A DNA stretch of 64,000 nt from Bacillota bacterium (GCA_016278515.1 JADQBR010000036.1:62001-126000); one strand, 5' to 3'. Positions 16,810-24,977 are shown, counted from the first letter of the stretch. Made by a program: numbers and translations. The notes: generated by a model from the letters alone, not told the origin.

Positions 16810-17406
16810 TTAGCTGTCCAATAATTCAAGATTAGCGGATATAATATCATTAAGTATATTAAGTTGCTCAGCCAACTCGTATTCAAGGATATCACTCACT
16901 GCTACTAGATCTCCAGACTCCAAAGCGTCAACTAAGCCTAACAAAGTTTCTTTCATTTTATCTATTAAGGTTTTTAAATCTCCTTCACTTCTCGGTAAAT
17001 ATTGATTGTTCTGGTAAAGGTGAGAGCAAACACTCGACACCCATTCTAACCCTTCAATTACTTGTTTCCATAATCCCTTGTCAACTTCCTTGCCTAAATT
17101 TATACTTGAAGAAATATCGTGAATAGCAAAAGTCAGTTTTGGAAGATATTCACTGACCGTTTTAATAGTGCCGTAAATTAACTCAGCTTTACTTTCCGTA
17201 ACGATTTCTATCACGTCGATGTTATTTTGTTCAATATTTATATCAACTGCTTCTAAATGTTGATCCACTTCAATGCCATTAATGAAAAAGTGTTTAATCA
17301 CACGATCACTATCTATAGTTCCAGACAGGTATTTGTCAACCACTTTCAGAATAATTTCTTTACCAACATCTTTTTCAACAACTTCACCATCTAATAATAC
17401 CTGCAT
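16810..17406 (-). CDS. Unrecognised helical protein between flagellin and Maf genes
   Basis: A 198-residue soluble protein that I do not recognise. The first 75 residues look like a small alpha/beta domain (MQVLLDGEVVEKDVGKEIIL, VDINIEQNNIDVIEIVTE). The rest is predicted helical with acidic heptad-like stretches (LIDKMKETLLGLVDALESGD and EYELAEQLNILNDIISANLE), suggestive of a coiled coil. The ATG at 17406 has a GAGGTGAA ribosome-binding site. It lies after the flagellin terminator and 50 bases before maf, so it probably opens the glycosylation operon. A role as a flagellin-binding or transferase-partner protein is only an inference. Confidence 0.75.
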   Translation of the reverse strand: MQVLLDGEVVEKDVGKEIILKVVDKYLSGTIDSDRVIKHFFINGIEVDQHLEAVDINIEQNNIDVIEIVTESKAELIYGTIKTVSEYLPKLTFAIHDISSSINLGKEVDKGLWKQVIEGLEWVSSVCSHLYQNNQYLPRSEGDLKTLIDKMKETLLGLVDALESGDLVAVSDILEYELAEQLNILNDIISANLELLDS

Positions 17407-17529
17407 TCTTTTCACCTCAAACAATAACTTTTAACTACTAATAGATAAAGTTCGCAAAGAACATCATTTTTTCCTTTTTTTCTACTTAAATCCGTCATAT
17501 TTCTCCATGGATTTTATAATATTAGTTAA

Positions 17530-17564
17530 GAAAAATCCGAGAATAGAAACTCCCGGATTTTTTT
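17530..17564 (-). terminator. Intrinsic terminator after flagellin
   Basis: On the minus strand AAATCCGGGAG and CTCGGATTTTT form a hairpin with an 8-base loop and a terminal T run, just after the flagellin stop codon. A and T runs on both sides would also allow function on the plus strand. Confidence 0.8.
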
Positions 17565-17574
17565 GATACTTACT

Positions 17575-18471
17575 TTATCTGAGCAGTTGCAATACTTGCT
17601 GCGGCTGCTGGTTGGCTTGCGCCAACATCGAAGTAGCCGCCTGGCTAATGATGTTGTTCTTAGTGAAATTCATCATTTCTTTAGCCATGTCAACGTCGCG
17701 GATACGAGACTCGGCGCCTGTTAAGTTTTCCGCAGAAGTTCCTAGGTTGTTGATCGTATGCTCAAGTCTATTTTGAACAGCACCAAGCTTGGAACGTTCA
17801 GCAGAAACGGTGTCTATTGCCGTGTTTATTGTAGCAATAGCAGCATTTGCTTTATCTTGACTTGAAATATCTATACCACCTGTAGTAGTAGCGTCAGTTG
17901 TTACCCCCGAGGTAAACGAGGCGGCAACATTGCCGGAGCCGGATGCTGCCACGTTCAAAGATTTAGCATCCATAGCACTAATAGACAGTTCCATATTTTG
18001 GTCTTTATTAGCACCTATATGGAAAATTGCCTTACCAAGTTCACCCGATGCAATACCACCATTTAACAACGTCTGAGTGTTGAATTCCGTGTTATTGGAT
18101 ATTCTTGTCATTTCCTTTGCTAACTCATCAACCTCTTTTTGAAGTTCCGCACGGTCATCAGCGGTGTTTGTATCAGATGCAGATTGTACAGCTAGCTCAC
18201 GCATACGCTGCAGAATACTATGAGTTTCATTTAAAGCACCTTCAGCAGTCTGAAGCATAGAAATGCCATCCTGAGCGTTTCTAGTCGCCTGCTCCAAACC
18301 TCTAATCTGGCCTCTCATCTTCTCACTGATTGCCAAACCTGCAGCATCGTCACCAGCACGGTTAATTCGTAATCCGGATGACAACTTCTCCAAAGATTTG
18401 CTTGTTGCATTGTTGACACTACCCAACTGACGATAAGTGTTTAACGCCGCGATATTATGATTAATAATCAT
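17575..18471 (-). CDS. Flagellin
   Basis: The 298-residue filament subunit. The N-terminal D0/D1 region (MIINHNIAALNTYRQLGS, LSSGLRINRAGDDAAGLAISEKMRGQIRGL) and C-terminal region (RIRDVDMAKEMMNFTKNNII, ML AQANQQPQQVLQLL in the last 20 residues) are fully conserved. The variable centre is short, so this is a small flagellin. It has serine- and threonine-rich variable segments (ASGSGNVAASFTSGVTTDAT), which would be plausible glycosylation sites for the adjacent Maf system. It is expressed as a single gene from a sigma-28 promoter, with a long leader carrying a candidate CsrA hairpin, and ends at its own terminator. Confidence 0.97.
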   Translation of the reverse strand: MIINHNIAALNTYRQLGSVNNATSKSLEKLSSGLRINRAGDDAAGLAISEKMRGQIRGLEQATRNAQDGISMLQTAEGALNETHSILQRMRELAVQSASDTNTADDRAELQKEVDELAKEMTRISNNTEFNTQTLLNGGIASGELGKAIFHIGANKDQNMELSISAMDAKSLNVAASGSGNVAASFTSGVTTDATTTGGIDISSQDKANAAIATINTAIDTVSAERSKLGAVQNRLEHTINNLGTSAENLTGAESRIRDVDMAKEMMNFTKNNIISQAATSMLAQANQQPQQVLQLLR

Positions 18472-18481
18472 TTAAGTAAAA

Positions 18482-18519
18482 CCTCCCTGTTTTTTTATTA
18501 GGCGACCTCCATGTCGCCT
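18482..18519 (-). promoter_or_regulatory. Flagellin leader hairpin and ribosome-binding site, candidate CsrA sites
   Basis: On the minus strand the leader has a perfect 7-bp stem AGGCGAC/GTCGCCT (18500-18519) whose 6-base loop ATGGAG presents GGA. About 12 bases later the ribosome-binding site GGGAGG (18482-18487) carries a second GGA. In Bacillus subtilis, CsrA represses hag by binding two such GGA sites, one at the Shine-Dalgarno. csrA and fliW are nearby in this window. Confidence 0.6.
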
Positions 18520-18576
18520 ATTATTATGATAACTTTCCCGGGGCCCCGTGGAAAATGTTATCGGCTTACATTATAT

Positions 18577-18603
18577 ATATCGGCAGATTCCTTTAGGACT
18601 TTA
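18577..18603 (-). promoter_or_regulatory. Sigma-28 (SigD) promoter of flagellin
   Basis: On the minus strand TAAA (18600-18603), a 15-base spacer and GCCGATAT (18577-18584) match the Gram-positive sigma-D consensus exactly. It lies about 106 bases upstream of the flagellin ATG. Confidence 0.92.
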
Positions 18604-18637
18604 GGCCCAAAGTGAATTTTTTTGTAGTTTTTTGTGG

Positions 18638-18669
18638 AAAATAAAACAACCGGGATTAAACCCCTGTTG
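18638..18669 (-). terminator. Intrinsic terminator after fliS
   Basis: On the minus strand CAACAGGGG and CCCGGTTG pair (with one bulge each side) around a short loop, followed by TTTTATTTT. It ends the flgM-to-fliS run before the flagellin promoter. Confidence 0.7.
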
Positions 18670-18694
18670 CGCTCTTGTTTCAGTATTCTATGTT

Positions 18695-19114
18695 TTACCC
18701 GCTCGCACTAACCGACTGCTGGGGCTGGGCACTGTAATTCTTTGTGCTTCTACTCTGTTTTATCATCTGTACCCATGTATCGCGTAATTCTTTCACCATT
18801 TCCAATACGCCTTCTGCTATTTCTTTATTTTTCTTTAAATTGGCCTGCATCAATTGATGATACATATATTCATAAAGGACAAAGAACTGCTGGGCCATGT
18901 CGCCGGCTTCCCAATTGATGCCGGACATTAGTTCTGCTACAATGTCTTGGGCACGCACCAGACCATTATTGGCCTCTTCTATGTTCTGTTCTTCAATTCC
19001 CTTGATACCTTTGGTGATAAACTTAACAGCACCATCATAAAGCATCAGGACTAACTTCTCTTGGGATAAGGTCTGGACTTGGTTTTTTTGATATGCACCA
19101 TACGGGTTATTCAC
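18695..19114 (-). CDS. fliS: FliS, flagellin export chaperone
   Basis: A 139-residue four-helix chaperone that binds the flagellin C-terminus and prevents premature assembly. Diagnostic parts are MNNPYGAYQKNQVQTLSQEKLVLMLYDGAVKFI and NGLVRAQDIVAELMSGINWEAGDMAQQFFVLYEYM, read in short pieces. It starts at a GTG with a GGAGGGAT ribosome-binding site and is the last gene before the flagellin promoter. The tail of about 20 residues is rich in glutamine and serine and is probably disordered. Confidence 0.95.
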   Translation of the reverse strand: MNNPYGAYQKNQVQTLSQEKLVLMLYDGAVKFITKGIKGIEEQNIEEANNGLVRAQDIVAELMSGINWEAGDMAQQFFVLYEYMYHQLMQANLKKNKEIAEGVLEMVKELRDTWVQMIKQSRSTKNYSAQPQQSVSASG

Positions 19115-19137
19115 GTTATCCCTCCTATCTCTGCATT

Positions 19138-19506
19138 TTAAATAGATATGTCCAAGATGATTCCTCTAGAATCCTCATGCCGTCTTACTAGTTGCATTAC
19201 TTTATGAGGGGAAACTTCTTTAATTACTTTTTTGGTTTTATTATCTATTATCTGTATTTTAAACATTTCGTCCTTCACTATCAGCTTAAAGCGAATAGGT
19301 GCAGCTTCCTCTTCAAAAAGTTCATTTAGCTCTTCTATTAGTTCTTCCAGATTTTGTTCACTATACTGCTCTTGATACTCCTGACCCTGCTTCTTGTATT
19401 TATCTTCTGCAACTTTGGGCTTTTCCGAATCGTGAACAATTTGTTTGGTAGTTCTCTCTTTGATACGCTGCATAGTCAAGGGATCTATTCCCGGTATTTT
19501 TAACAC
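19138..19506 (-). CDS. FlaG-like small flagellar protein (second copy)
   Basis: A 122-residue protein. The first 65 residues are charged and helical (EDKYKKQGQEYQEQYSEQ). The last 50 (PIRFKLIVKDEMFKIQIIDN through EVSPHKVMQLVRR) resemble the FlaG C-terminal domain, which in the neighbouring flaG reads FEFSIHEETKEIMVKVKD with REIPPERVLD. It starts at a GTG and lies between the FliT-like and fliS genes. FlaG proteins influence filament length in some bacteria; the role of this divergent copy is unknown. Confidence 0.6.
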   Translation of the reverse strand: MLKIPGIDPLTMQRIKERTTKQIVHDSEKPKVAEDKYKKQGQEYQEQYSEQNLEELIEELNELFEEEAAPIRFKLIVKDEMFKIQIIDNKTKKVIKEVSPHKVMQLVRRHEDSRGIILDISI

Positions 19507-19517
19507 CTAGCTCCCCC

Positions 19518-19919
19518 CTATTTACTTTTTTTATCTAACAGTACACCTTCAATTGATGCGTGTTTACCTCTGTATAGGGAGTGCGTCTTCCTCCTGGTAC
19601 CGGTACTTTTGATCTTTGCTGCAATTTCCTCTTTGTTTTGCTGCATAATTATTTTATTCTTATTGTCCAGTTCAATAGCTTCTGATAAAATATTTTGTAT
19701 TTCTTTAGTTACTTCTTCCAGCTCTGTTTCTTCTTTATTTAAATCTGCATCAAAATCTGCATCAAATAAATTAACCTGCTCAATAATGGTTTGTTTTTCA
19801 TTAAAAATATTAAACAAATGTTCATATTCTTTTGCTTCTATAAGCTGTGATTGTTCAATAGTCAGTTCTAGAAACTCTTTAAGGAGTTTTTTTTTCGGCT
19901 CTAATTTATTTTTTGTCAT
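19518..19919 (-). CDS. FliT-like flagellar chaperone candidate
   Basis: A 133-residue lysine- and glutamate-rich helical protein directly downstream of fliD. Coiled-coil character is strong (LKEFLELTIEQSQLIEAKEY, ELEEVTKEIQNILSEAIELD). FliT, the FliD chaperone, has the same size, position and all-helical layout, but sequence likeness is weak and the call rests mostly on context. It has an AAGGTGAC ribosome-binding site. A basic tail from residue 108 (TGTRRKTHSLYRGKH) is unusual for FliT. Confidence 0.55.
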   Translation of the reverse strand: MTKNKLEPKKKLLKEFLELTIEQSQLIEAKEYEHLFNIFNEKQTIIEQVNLFDADFDADLNKEETELEEVTKEIQNILSEAIELDNKNKIIMQQNKEEIAAKIKSTGTRRKTHSLYRGKHASIEGVLLDKKSK

Positions 19920-19927
19920 AAGTCACC

Positions 19928-21442
19928 TTACTGTCCACCAAACTGCTGGGAAAGCCAGGCACTTTGAGAATTCATGCGGTTTATTGCCTCTTCCATGCGG
20001 GTGAACTGCCTCCAGTAGCGGTCTTCCACATTAGTCAAGCGGTCTTCCCATGCGTTGATTTCGTCACCCATATTTCTTAACCTTTTGCCAATATAGCTGT
20101 TATCCACCAGACTAAAGCTGGATTCTCTTCCTGCCTTAGCAGTTATCAGTTCACTACTGTGAATCACAGCATCATATAACTTTACGGCTACCCCTTTTTC
20201 ACTATCAACATCACTGTTATTTGTAAATAAGTCCATAATTCCTTGGGAGTCTTTGTTTAAAGCCTCTTTTAAATCAGCTTCGTCAATATGCAGTTTGCCG
20301 TTTTCGTACCAATTCTGGGTGGATATTCCTATCTCATCTAAAGACCCATAAGTACCGCTGATGTTTTCCACAATTCCTGACATAGCCATACGGAAATCAC
20401 TGACTATATCTCTTACTATTGAATCATTTTTCAAAAGCCCGCTGCGGGCCTTTTCTTCCCATATCTCTATTTGGTTATCGGTCATGTCTTCCTTTTGTTC
20501 GTCCGTTAGCGGTTTATAATCCCGGTATCTTTTCTCTTGGGTCTTATCAGCAATTAGCTCTAAAGTTTCATTATAGGTCTCAACGAAACTCTTGATCTTA
20601 TCATAGACGGCGTCCGTATCACTCTTAACCGTAACCGTAGTTGTGCCGCTGTCTTTTAAATCCAGGTTAAGGCCATTAATAGTTGCCATATTAGTGGAGG
20701 AAGATAGACCAACAGCATCACCAAAATCATACGAAGCATCGGTTCCATTATAAGTTGTTCCCGTATCTAAGTTAAGCTTTAACATACTACTATTACTTAA
20801 TCCGGTGGATAATAAATTAGCACTATCTGCGGATACCGTAATTTCCTGCGAACTACCTGTAGACTCCGTGTTAAGGAAGAACCGGTTTTGATCAGCATCA
20901 TAGCTGGCTTTCACACCGATATCAGCCTCGTTTATTTTACCAACTAAGGTATTGATATTATCCTGATCAATATCAAATGTAAAATCCGTCCCGTTTAAGG
21001 TAAGAGTAATATCTTCTGTAGAAGCGATGCCCCGCGCATCAAACTCTGTCTTGAATTGATCATACAAAGTCTTAGTGCTGTCGCCATTAGCTTCATCAGC
21101 TAATTCAGTCGCACTTGCTTTGGACACCCCAGAAGCCAGGTTGTTAACTGTAATGGAATATGTTCCCTCAGTTGCACTGCCCGTAGCAGATACGTCTAAG
21201 ACAGTCTCATCAGAGGTCGAAGCCGACTTAGTCTGATATGTCCCCTGGAGCTTCATATCAAAGACAGCATCTCTTAACTTAAACACCTGCTGATTGATGT
21301 CGCGGTAATCCTCCTGCTGCCACTCTAGCAGCTGTTTATCCTGCTGCAGCTTGTCCAGAGGCATTCTTTCCGCACGCATTAAGTCCTTTACCATTGATTC
21401 AATGTCCATACCTGATGCTAGACCACCCACACGCAGGGCCAT
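19928..21442 (-). CDS. fliD: FliD, flagellar filament cap
   Basis: The 504-residue HAP2 protein that caps the filament tip and folds incoming flagellin. The N-terminal part (RVGGLASGMDIESMVKDLMRAERMPLDKLQQ) and the FliD_N/FliD_C layout with YNETLELI and a C-terminal coiled coil (RLTNVEDRYWRQFTRMEEAI) are typical. The start ATG has a GGAGGAGG ribosome-binding site. It lies between flaG and the FliT-like gene, the usual Bacillota order. Confidence 0.96.
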   Translation of the reverse strand: MALRVGGLASGMDIESMVKDLMRAERMPLDKLQQDKQLLEWQQEDYRDINQQVFKLRDAVFDMKLQGTYQTKSASTSDETVLDVSATGSATEGTYSITVNNLASGVSKASATELADEANGDSTKTLYDQFKTEFDARGIASTEDITLTLNGTDFTFDIDQDNINTLVGKINEADIGVKASYDADQNRFFLNTESTGSSQEITVSADSANLLSTGLSNSSMLKLNLDTGTTYNGTDASYDFGDAVGLSSSTNMATINGLNLDLKDSGTTTVTVKSDTDAVYDKIKSFVETYNETLELIADKTQEKRYRDYKPLTDEQKEDMTDNQIEIWEEKARSGLLKNDSIVRDIVSDFRMAMSGIVENISGTYGSLDEIGISTQNWYENGKLHIDEADLKEALNKDSQGIMDLFTNNSDVDSEKGVAVKLYDAVIHSSELITAKAGRESSFSLVDNSYIGKRLRNMGDEINAWEDRLTNVEDRYWRQFTRMEEAINRMNSQSAWLSQQFGGQ

Positions 21443-21460
21443 AAGTTTCCCCTCCTCCGG

Positions 21461-21826
21461 TTAAACCTTCTCGTCAACTAAAATTCCTGCCAGTTTCCAC
21501 ATTTTCGCCACGGCATCCAATACTCTTTCCGGTGGTATTTCTCGAATTATCTCTCCGGTTTCGGAGTCTTTTACTTTAACCATAATTTCTTTTGTTTCCT
21601 CATGGATGGAAAATTCAAAATTAGTCATGTGTATTTCTAACGCTTTATTAGCTGATTCTATGGCACTAATAATTTGGTCTTCACTAAATTGTTTCTTTTC
21701 TGCTTCAGGTTTCTGTTCTTTATCATTTTTGACTTCCTTAGGTCTGTCTACCCTTTGCACCCGATTATTAGTGCTATCAAAAGGCTCACGCACAATCTTC
21801 GGAATTGCTTCTGCCGGTATCTTCAT
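21461..21826 (-). CDS. flaG: FlaG, flagellar protein
   Basis: A 121-residue protein with a charged N-terminal half and a C-terminal FlaG domain (NFEFSIHEETKEIMVKVKDS, GEIIREIPPERVLDAVAKMW). FlaG often precedes fliD, as here, and affects filament length or stability in some species. It has a GGGGGG-type ribosome-binding site and follows csrA by 13 bases. Confidence 0.9.
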   Translation of the reverse strand: MKIPAEAIPKIVREPFDSTNNRVQRVDRPKEVKNDKEQKPEAEKKQFSEDQIISAIESANKALEIHMTNFEFSIHEETKEIMVKVKDSETGEIIREIPPERVLDAVAKMWKLAGILVDEKV

Positions 21827-21839
21827 GACACTAGCCCCC

Positions 21840-22073
21840 TTATTCCTCCCCCTCAGAAGGTTTTAATAAAGAAAAATCGATATCTATGTCAAGGTTCACG
21901 GCTGTACGGTTTTCTTGTTTCACTGCTTCTACTATCTCTTCCCGGAAAATGGTAATATTCTTTGGCGCATCCACACCCAGCTTAACCTTATTTCCCTCAA
22001 TACCTATTACCTTAATTATAATTCCGTCGCCAATGATAATTCCTTGATCAACTTTCCTTGTCAGTATCAGCAT
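21840..22073 (-). CDS. csrA: CsrA, RNA-binding translational regulator
   Basis: A 77-residue member of the CsrA/RsmA family that binds GGA motifs in RNA leaders as a dimer. The conserved start MLILTRKVDQGIIIGDGIII, the GIEGNKVKLGVDAP stretch and FREEI are present. It follows fliW by two bases, with its ribosome-binding site inside the fliW end. In Bacillus, FliW sequesters CsrA until flagellin is secreted. The flagellin leader in this window carries matching GGA sites. Confidence 0.97.
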   Translation of the reverse strand: MLILTRKVDQGIIIGDGIIIKVIGIEGNKVKLGVDAPKNITIFREEIVEAVKQENRTAVNLDIDIDFSLLKPSEGEE

Positions 22074-22075
22074 GT

Positions 22076-22534
22076 CTATCCCCCGCTGCTTACAGCTTTT
22101 TTAGTATCTTGGGGAAACAAGGGATGCTTAATGTCTAACTTGGGGTCTTCTAATATTATCTGCTTGGCTCTTTTTTCTCGCCAGTTTATAATCAATGGAC
22201 CGACTAAATTGGTGGTGGCAGTTTTGAACCCACTATTAGGTACTGACACAATAGTGTAGACTAAAACATCAACCTGTTTATCTATATGTAATTCTTTTAA
22301 TAACTTATCATCTAGTGCTAAAGAATAATCGCCTGTCACTAAAAAAGGATCTACTAATAAAAAGGATAAGTCCGGATCTACTGTTGACTGCAGCCATTTA
22401 AAGGCAGGGTTTTCGGAAATATCCACCAGGATAAATTCAGTTAATTTTTCAAAACCCAGCAAGCCGCCTGTAAATGACAGTATGTTTTTTTCTTCTATTG
22501 GAATTTTTCCAAAGCGTTTAGTTGTAAGTTCCAT
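22076..22534 (-). CDS. fliW: FliW, CsrA antagonist and flagellin-binding assembly factor
   Basis: A 152-residue FliW protein. The parts LTTKRFGKIPIEEKNILSFTGGLLGFEKLTEFILVD and VSVPNSGFKTATTNLVGPLIINWREKRAKQIIL, read in short blocks, are characteristic. It binds either flagellin or CsrA, so free flagellin releases CsrA to repress flagellin translation. The gene is coupled to csrA and is separated from flgL by a repeat-containing spacer (22535-22638). Confidence 0.95.
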   Translation of the reverse strand: MELTTKRFGKIPIEEKNILSFTGGLLGFEKLTEFILVDISENPAFKWLQSTVDPDLSFLLVDPFLVTGDYSLALDDKLLKELHIDKQVDVLVYTIVSVPNSGFKTATTNLVGPLIINWREKRAKQIILEDPKLDIKHPLFPQDTKKAVSSGG

Positions 22535-22560
22535 CTTATTGCCACCTTGTAAGTGTATAT

Positions 22561-22625
22561 AGTTGGTCAGGAGGTCAGGAGGTTAGGAGTTCAAAACCTT
22601 TCCAACTTTCCAACTGACTAACTTT
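22561..22625. repeat. Intergenic GTTGGTCAG/CCAACTTT repeat element (copy 1)
   Basis: On the plus strand this begins AGTTGGTCAGGAGGTCAGGA and ends TTTCCAACTTTCCAACTGAC. The left part repeats a 7-8 base unit and the right part carries CCAAC units that could pair with it as a loose hairpin. Related copies lie at 32770-32836 and 42197-42228. Confidence 0.7.
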
Positions 22626-22638
22626 CTACTATCTTTTA

Positions 22639-23538
22639 CTAATTCAAGAAATTAATCAGTGTCGGCTGAATCGTCCGGGCTACTGCACCCAAAGCTGTTT
22701 GATAAACATTTTCCTCAGTTTTTAATTTCATGACCATTTCTGCCACATCCACATCCTGAAAGCCAGATAACAATTGCGTTGTATTTATTTTCGCTTCTTC
22801 CCAGCGGCCTTTGGTTAATTCCATTCGGTGGGAGCGCGCCCCCATTTTTGCTCTTAAGGCCAATATTTTATCTAAAGCGCCGTCAACTTTTCCTAGAATA
22901 GCGCCGCCGACTGCAGCCTGGTCGCCAGTCTCCAATGCTACCTTCAGGTCATTAAGCACTCCTTCGCCTACGTTGCTGCCATCAAATATACCGCTGTCAA
23001 TGAAGGCCTCTTGACCGGTTACATTAATAGCCAGATTGACACCGGGAGAAACTTCTCGGGTCATCTGCCCATTGTCGCCTCTATATGCCTCACCTTGTTC
23101 AAAAGGCTTATCGCCTATAGTCTTGAATCCGGCAAATATGTAGCGTCCCCCATAAGTGGTATTGCCGATGGAAACAACATGATCCATCAGCTGCTCCACC
23201 TCTGCTGAAATAGCCTCTAGAGAATCCTCGGGCATGGTGCCGTTGGCACCTTTCACAGCTAATTCCCTGGCTCGCTGCAAGACGGAGGTAAGATTATTTA
23301 ATGCCGTATCGGTATAATCCAACCACGATACATTATCTTCCACATTTTTTTGGTATTGTTCAATGTCATTTAAGGAACGGGTTAAGTCCATGGATCTGGC
23401 TGTGAGGACAGGGTCATCCGACGGCCTGACAATCATTTTGCCGGCACTGAGTTTTTCCTGTATCTCACTTAACCGCCGCATATTTTCTTGCAAACTGGTA
23501 ATTGAGTCCATTTTTATCATTTTGGTGGTGATACGCAT
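22639..23538 (-). CDS. flgL: FlgL, hook-filament junction protein 3
   Basis: A 299-residue flagellin-like junction protein between hook and filament. The N-terminus (MRITTKMIKMDSITSLQENM, RLSEIQEKLSAGKMIVRPSDDP) and C-terminus (VDVAEMVMKLKTEENVYQTA) are typical. It follows flgK by 36 bases and precedes the repeat-containing spacer before fliW. Confidence 0.95.
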   Translation of the reverse strand: MRITTKMIKMDSITSLQENMRRLSEIQEKLSAGKMIVRPSDDPVLTARSMDLTRSLNDIEQYQKNVEDNVSWLDYTDTALNNLTSVLQRARELAVKGANGTMPEDSLEAISAEVEQLMDHVVSIGNTTYGGRYIFAGFKTIGDKPFEQGEAYRGDNGQMTREVSPGVNLAINVTGQEAFIDSGIFDGSNVGEGVLNDLKVALETGDQAAVGGAILGKVDGALDKILALRAKMGARSHRMELTKGRWEEAKINTTQLLSGFQDVDVAEMVMKLKTEENVYQTALGAVARTIQPTLINFLN

Positions 23539-23574
23539 GATTTCTTCACCTCTTATGGTTTGGGGGTAGCTAGT

Positions 23575-24966
23575 TTACCCAACATTATTTAATAGTGTCT
23601 CCAGCATCTGGTCAATGGTTGCGGAAATTTTAGCTGCGGCTGAATAGGAGTGTTGGAATTGAACCATATTAGCCATCTCTTCGTCCAAGTTAACCCCCGC
23701 TGCACTTTCCTGCCGTCTGACCACTTGATCAAGCATCGCCCGGCTATTATCAACCATGTGATTAGCCTGTTGGGTCTTCACCCCTAAGCGGGCAATGCCA
23801 TCGGTATAAAAACTATTAAAAGTAGCGGTATAATCGCCATTATTATCCGGATGAGTTAATGGCAGGTCTTTTAGAGCCACTATCTCTGCCACATTGGAAT
23901 TATCTCCAGGGCTATCGGTCTGCCCAGCGGCAGCTATTTTATTAGGGTCACCCATTATATCATCACTAACTTTAAATGCCGCGGCCGGCATACTGCTGGC
24001 GCTTAAATCTGCGAAGAATTTATAGCCGGTGCTGTTATCTAAGCCATAGCCGGCTTCGTGGAGTTTATTAACCTCTTCAGTCAATCTCAAGGCTAGTTGA
24101 TCCAAATTAGCAAGATAATCGTCTTTAATCTCTTGACTAACGTCCAACAAAGCTTTAATCCTTCCACCGTTTAATTCTACTTGTGGGCCAGTTGTCCATT
24201 TAACAATTGGATCATTATTGTTCACTACTAATTCCAATTTATTAGTTGTACTGCCGGCAACCAACGGCCTGCCGCCTAGAAACACATCCATCATACCGTC
24301 TGCAGTACCAAAGGCTTTAATATCAGCTATTTCTGCCAAATCCTTCAGCAATAAATCACGCTTGTCCATTAAGTCATTAGGCGGTTGGTTCCTTAACATG
24401 CCCGCGTTAATTTGCTCATTAAGCTGACCTATTCGATCGCTGATAGTATTAACCTGACTAACGGTTGTATCTAAGGTGCGATTTATATCCGTACGCAGCG
24501 CTATCAGGTCGCTATATGTTGAATTAACAGAATCTGCTAGAGAAGCAGCATTTTCTGTCAGACTAACTCTCACTGCAGAGCTTTCAGGGTTCTTGCTAAC
24601 TTCCTGCCAACTATTCCAAAAATTATTCAAAAGACTGGCAATGCCTTTTTCCGACGGTTCCATGTAGGTCACTTCTACCTGCTGCAGCACATCCTGTTTT
24701 GACTGCCAATACCCGGATTTGGAATTAATGGAACGTATCTGCATATCCAAGAAATCATCACGAATGCGTCTCACTTTTTCCACTTCTACACCGGTTCCCA
24801 TTTTGAGGCCGCCAATTTCAATCACATCACTAGACACAAGAACAGCCTGTTGGCGTGAATAACCCTCAGTATTGGCGTTTGCAACGTTGTGCCCAGTTAC
24901 TTGCATGGCCTGTTGAGATGCTTGCAATCCTTTTAACGCTGTGTATAAACCGGAGAACATAGTCAT
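23575..24966 (-). CDS. flgK: FlgK, hook-filament junction protein 1
   Basis: A 463-residue hook-associated protein. The rod/hook signature GHNVANANTEGYSRQQAVLV is near the N-terminus, and VNLDEEMANMVQFQHSYSAAAKISATIDQMLETLL ends the protein, read in short blocks. The length is in the range for Clostridia. It lies in the flgM-flgN-flgK-flgL operon behind a sigma-28 promoter. Confidence 0.96.
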   Translation of the reverse strand: MTMFSGLYTALKGLQASQQAMQVTGHNVANANTEGYSRQQAVLVSSDVIEIGGLKMGTGVEVEKVRRIRDDFLDMQIRSINSKSGYWQSKQDVLQQVEVTYMEPSEKGIASLLNNFWNSWQEVSKNPESSAVRVSLTENAASLADSVNSTYSDLIALRTDINRTLDTTVSQVNTISDRIGQLNEQINAGMLRNQPPNDLMDKRDLLLKDLAEIADIKAFGTADGMMDVFLGGRPLVAGSTTNKLELVVNNNDPIVKWTTGPQVELNGGRIKALLDVSQEIKDDYLANLDQLALRLTEEVNKLHEAGYGLDNSTGYKFFADLSASSMPAAAFKVSDDIMGDPNKIAAAGQTDSPGDNSNVAEIVALKDLPLTHPDNNGDYTATFNSFYTDGIARLGVKTQQANHMVDNSRAMLDQVVRRQESAAGVNLDEEMANMVQFQHSYSAAAKISATIDQMLETLLNNVG

Positions 24967-24977
24967 AATGTCACCGC

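Noticed and set aside
16761-16895. Upstream extension of the Maf gene (45 residues)
   Set aside because: Overlaps the preceding gene, lacks a ribosome-binding site and gives hydrophobic non-homologous sequence; the ATG at 16760 has a good site.
17407-17529. Promoter for the glycosylation operon
   Set aside because: Candidate TTGCGA with a 17-base spacer leads to TTAAAA, too weak to list; operon may be read from another start.
18557-18565. Second sigma-28 -10 like string GCCGATAAC in the flagellin leader
   Set aside because: There is no TAAA element 15 bases upstream, unlike the exact promoter at 18577-18603.
22561-22625. CRISPR array
   Set aside because: The tandem units are 7-9 bases without spacers of constant length and there are no cas genes; they are simple intergenic repeats.
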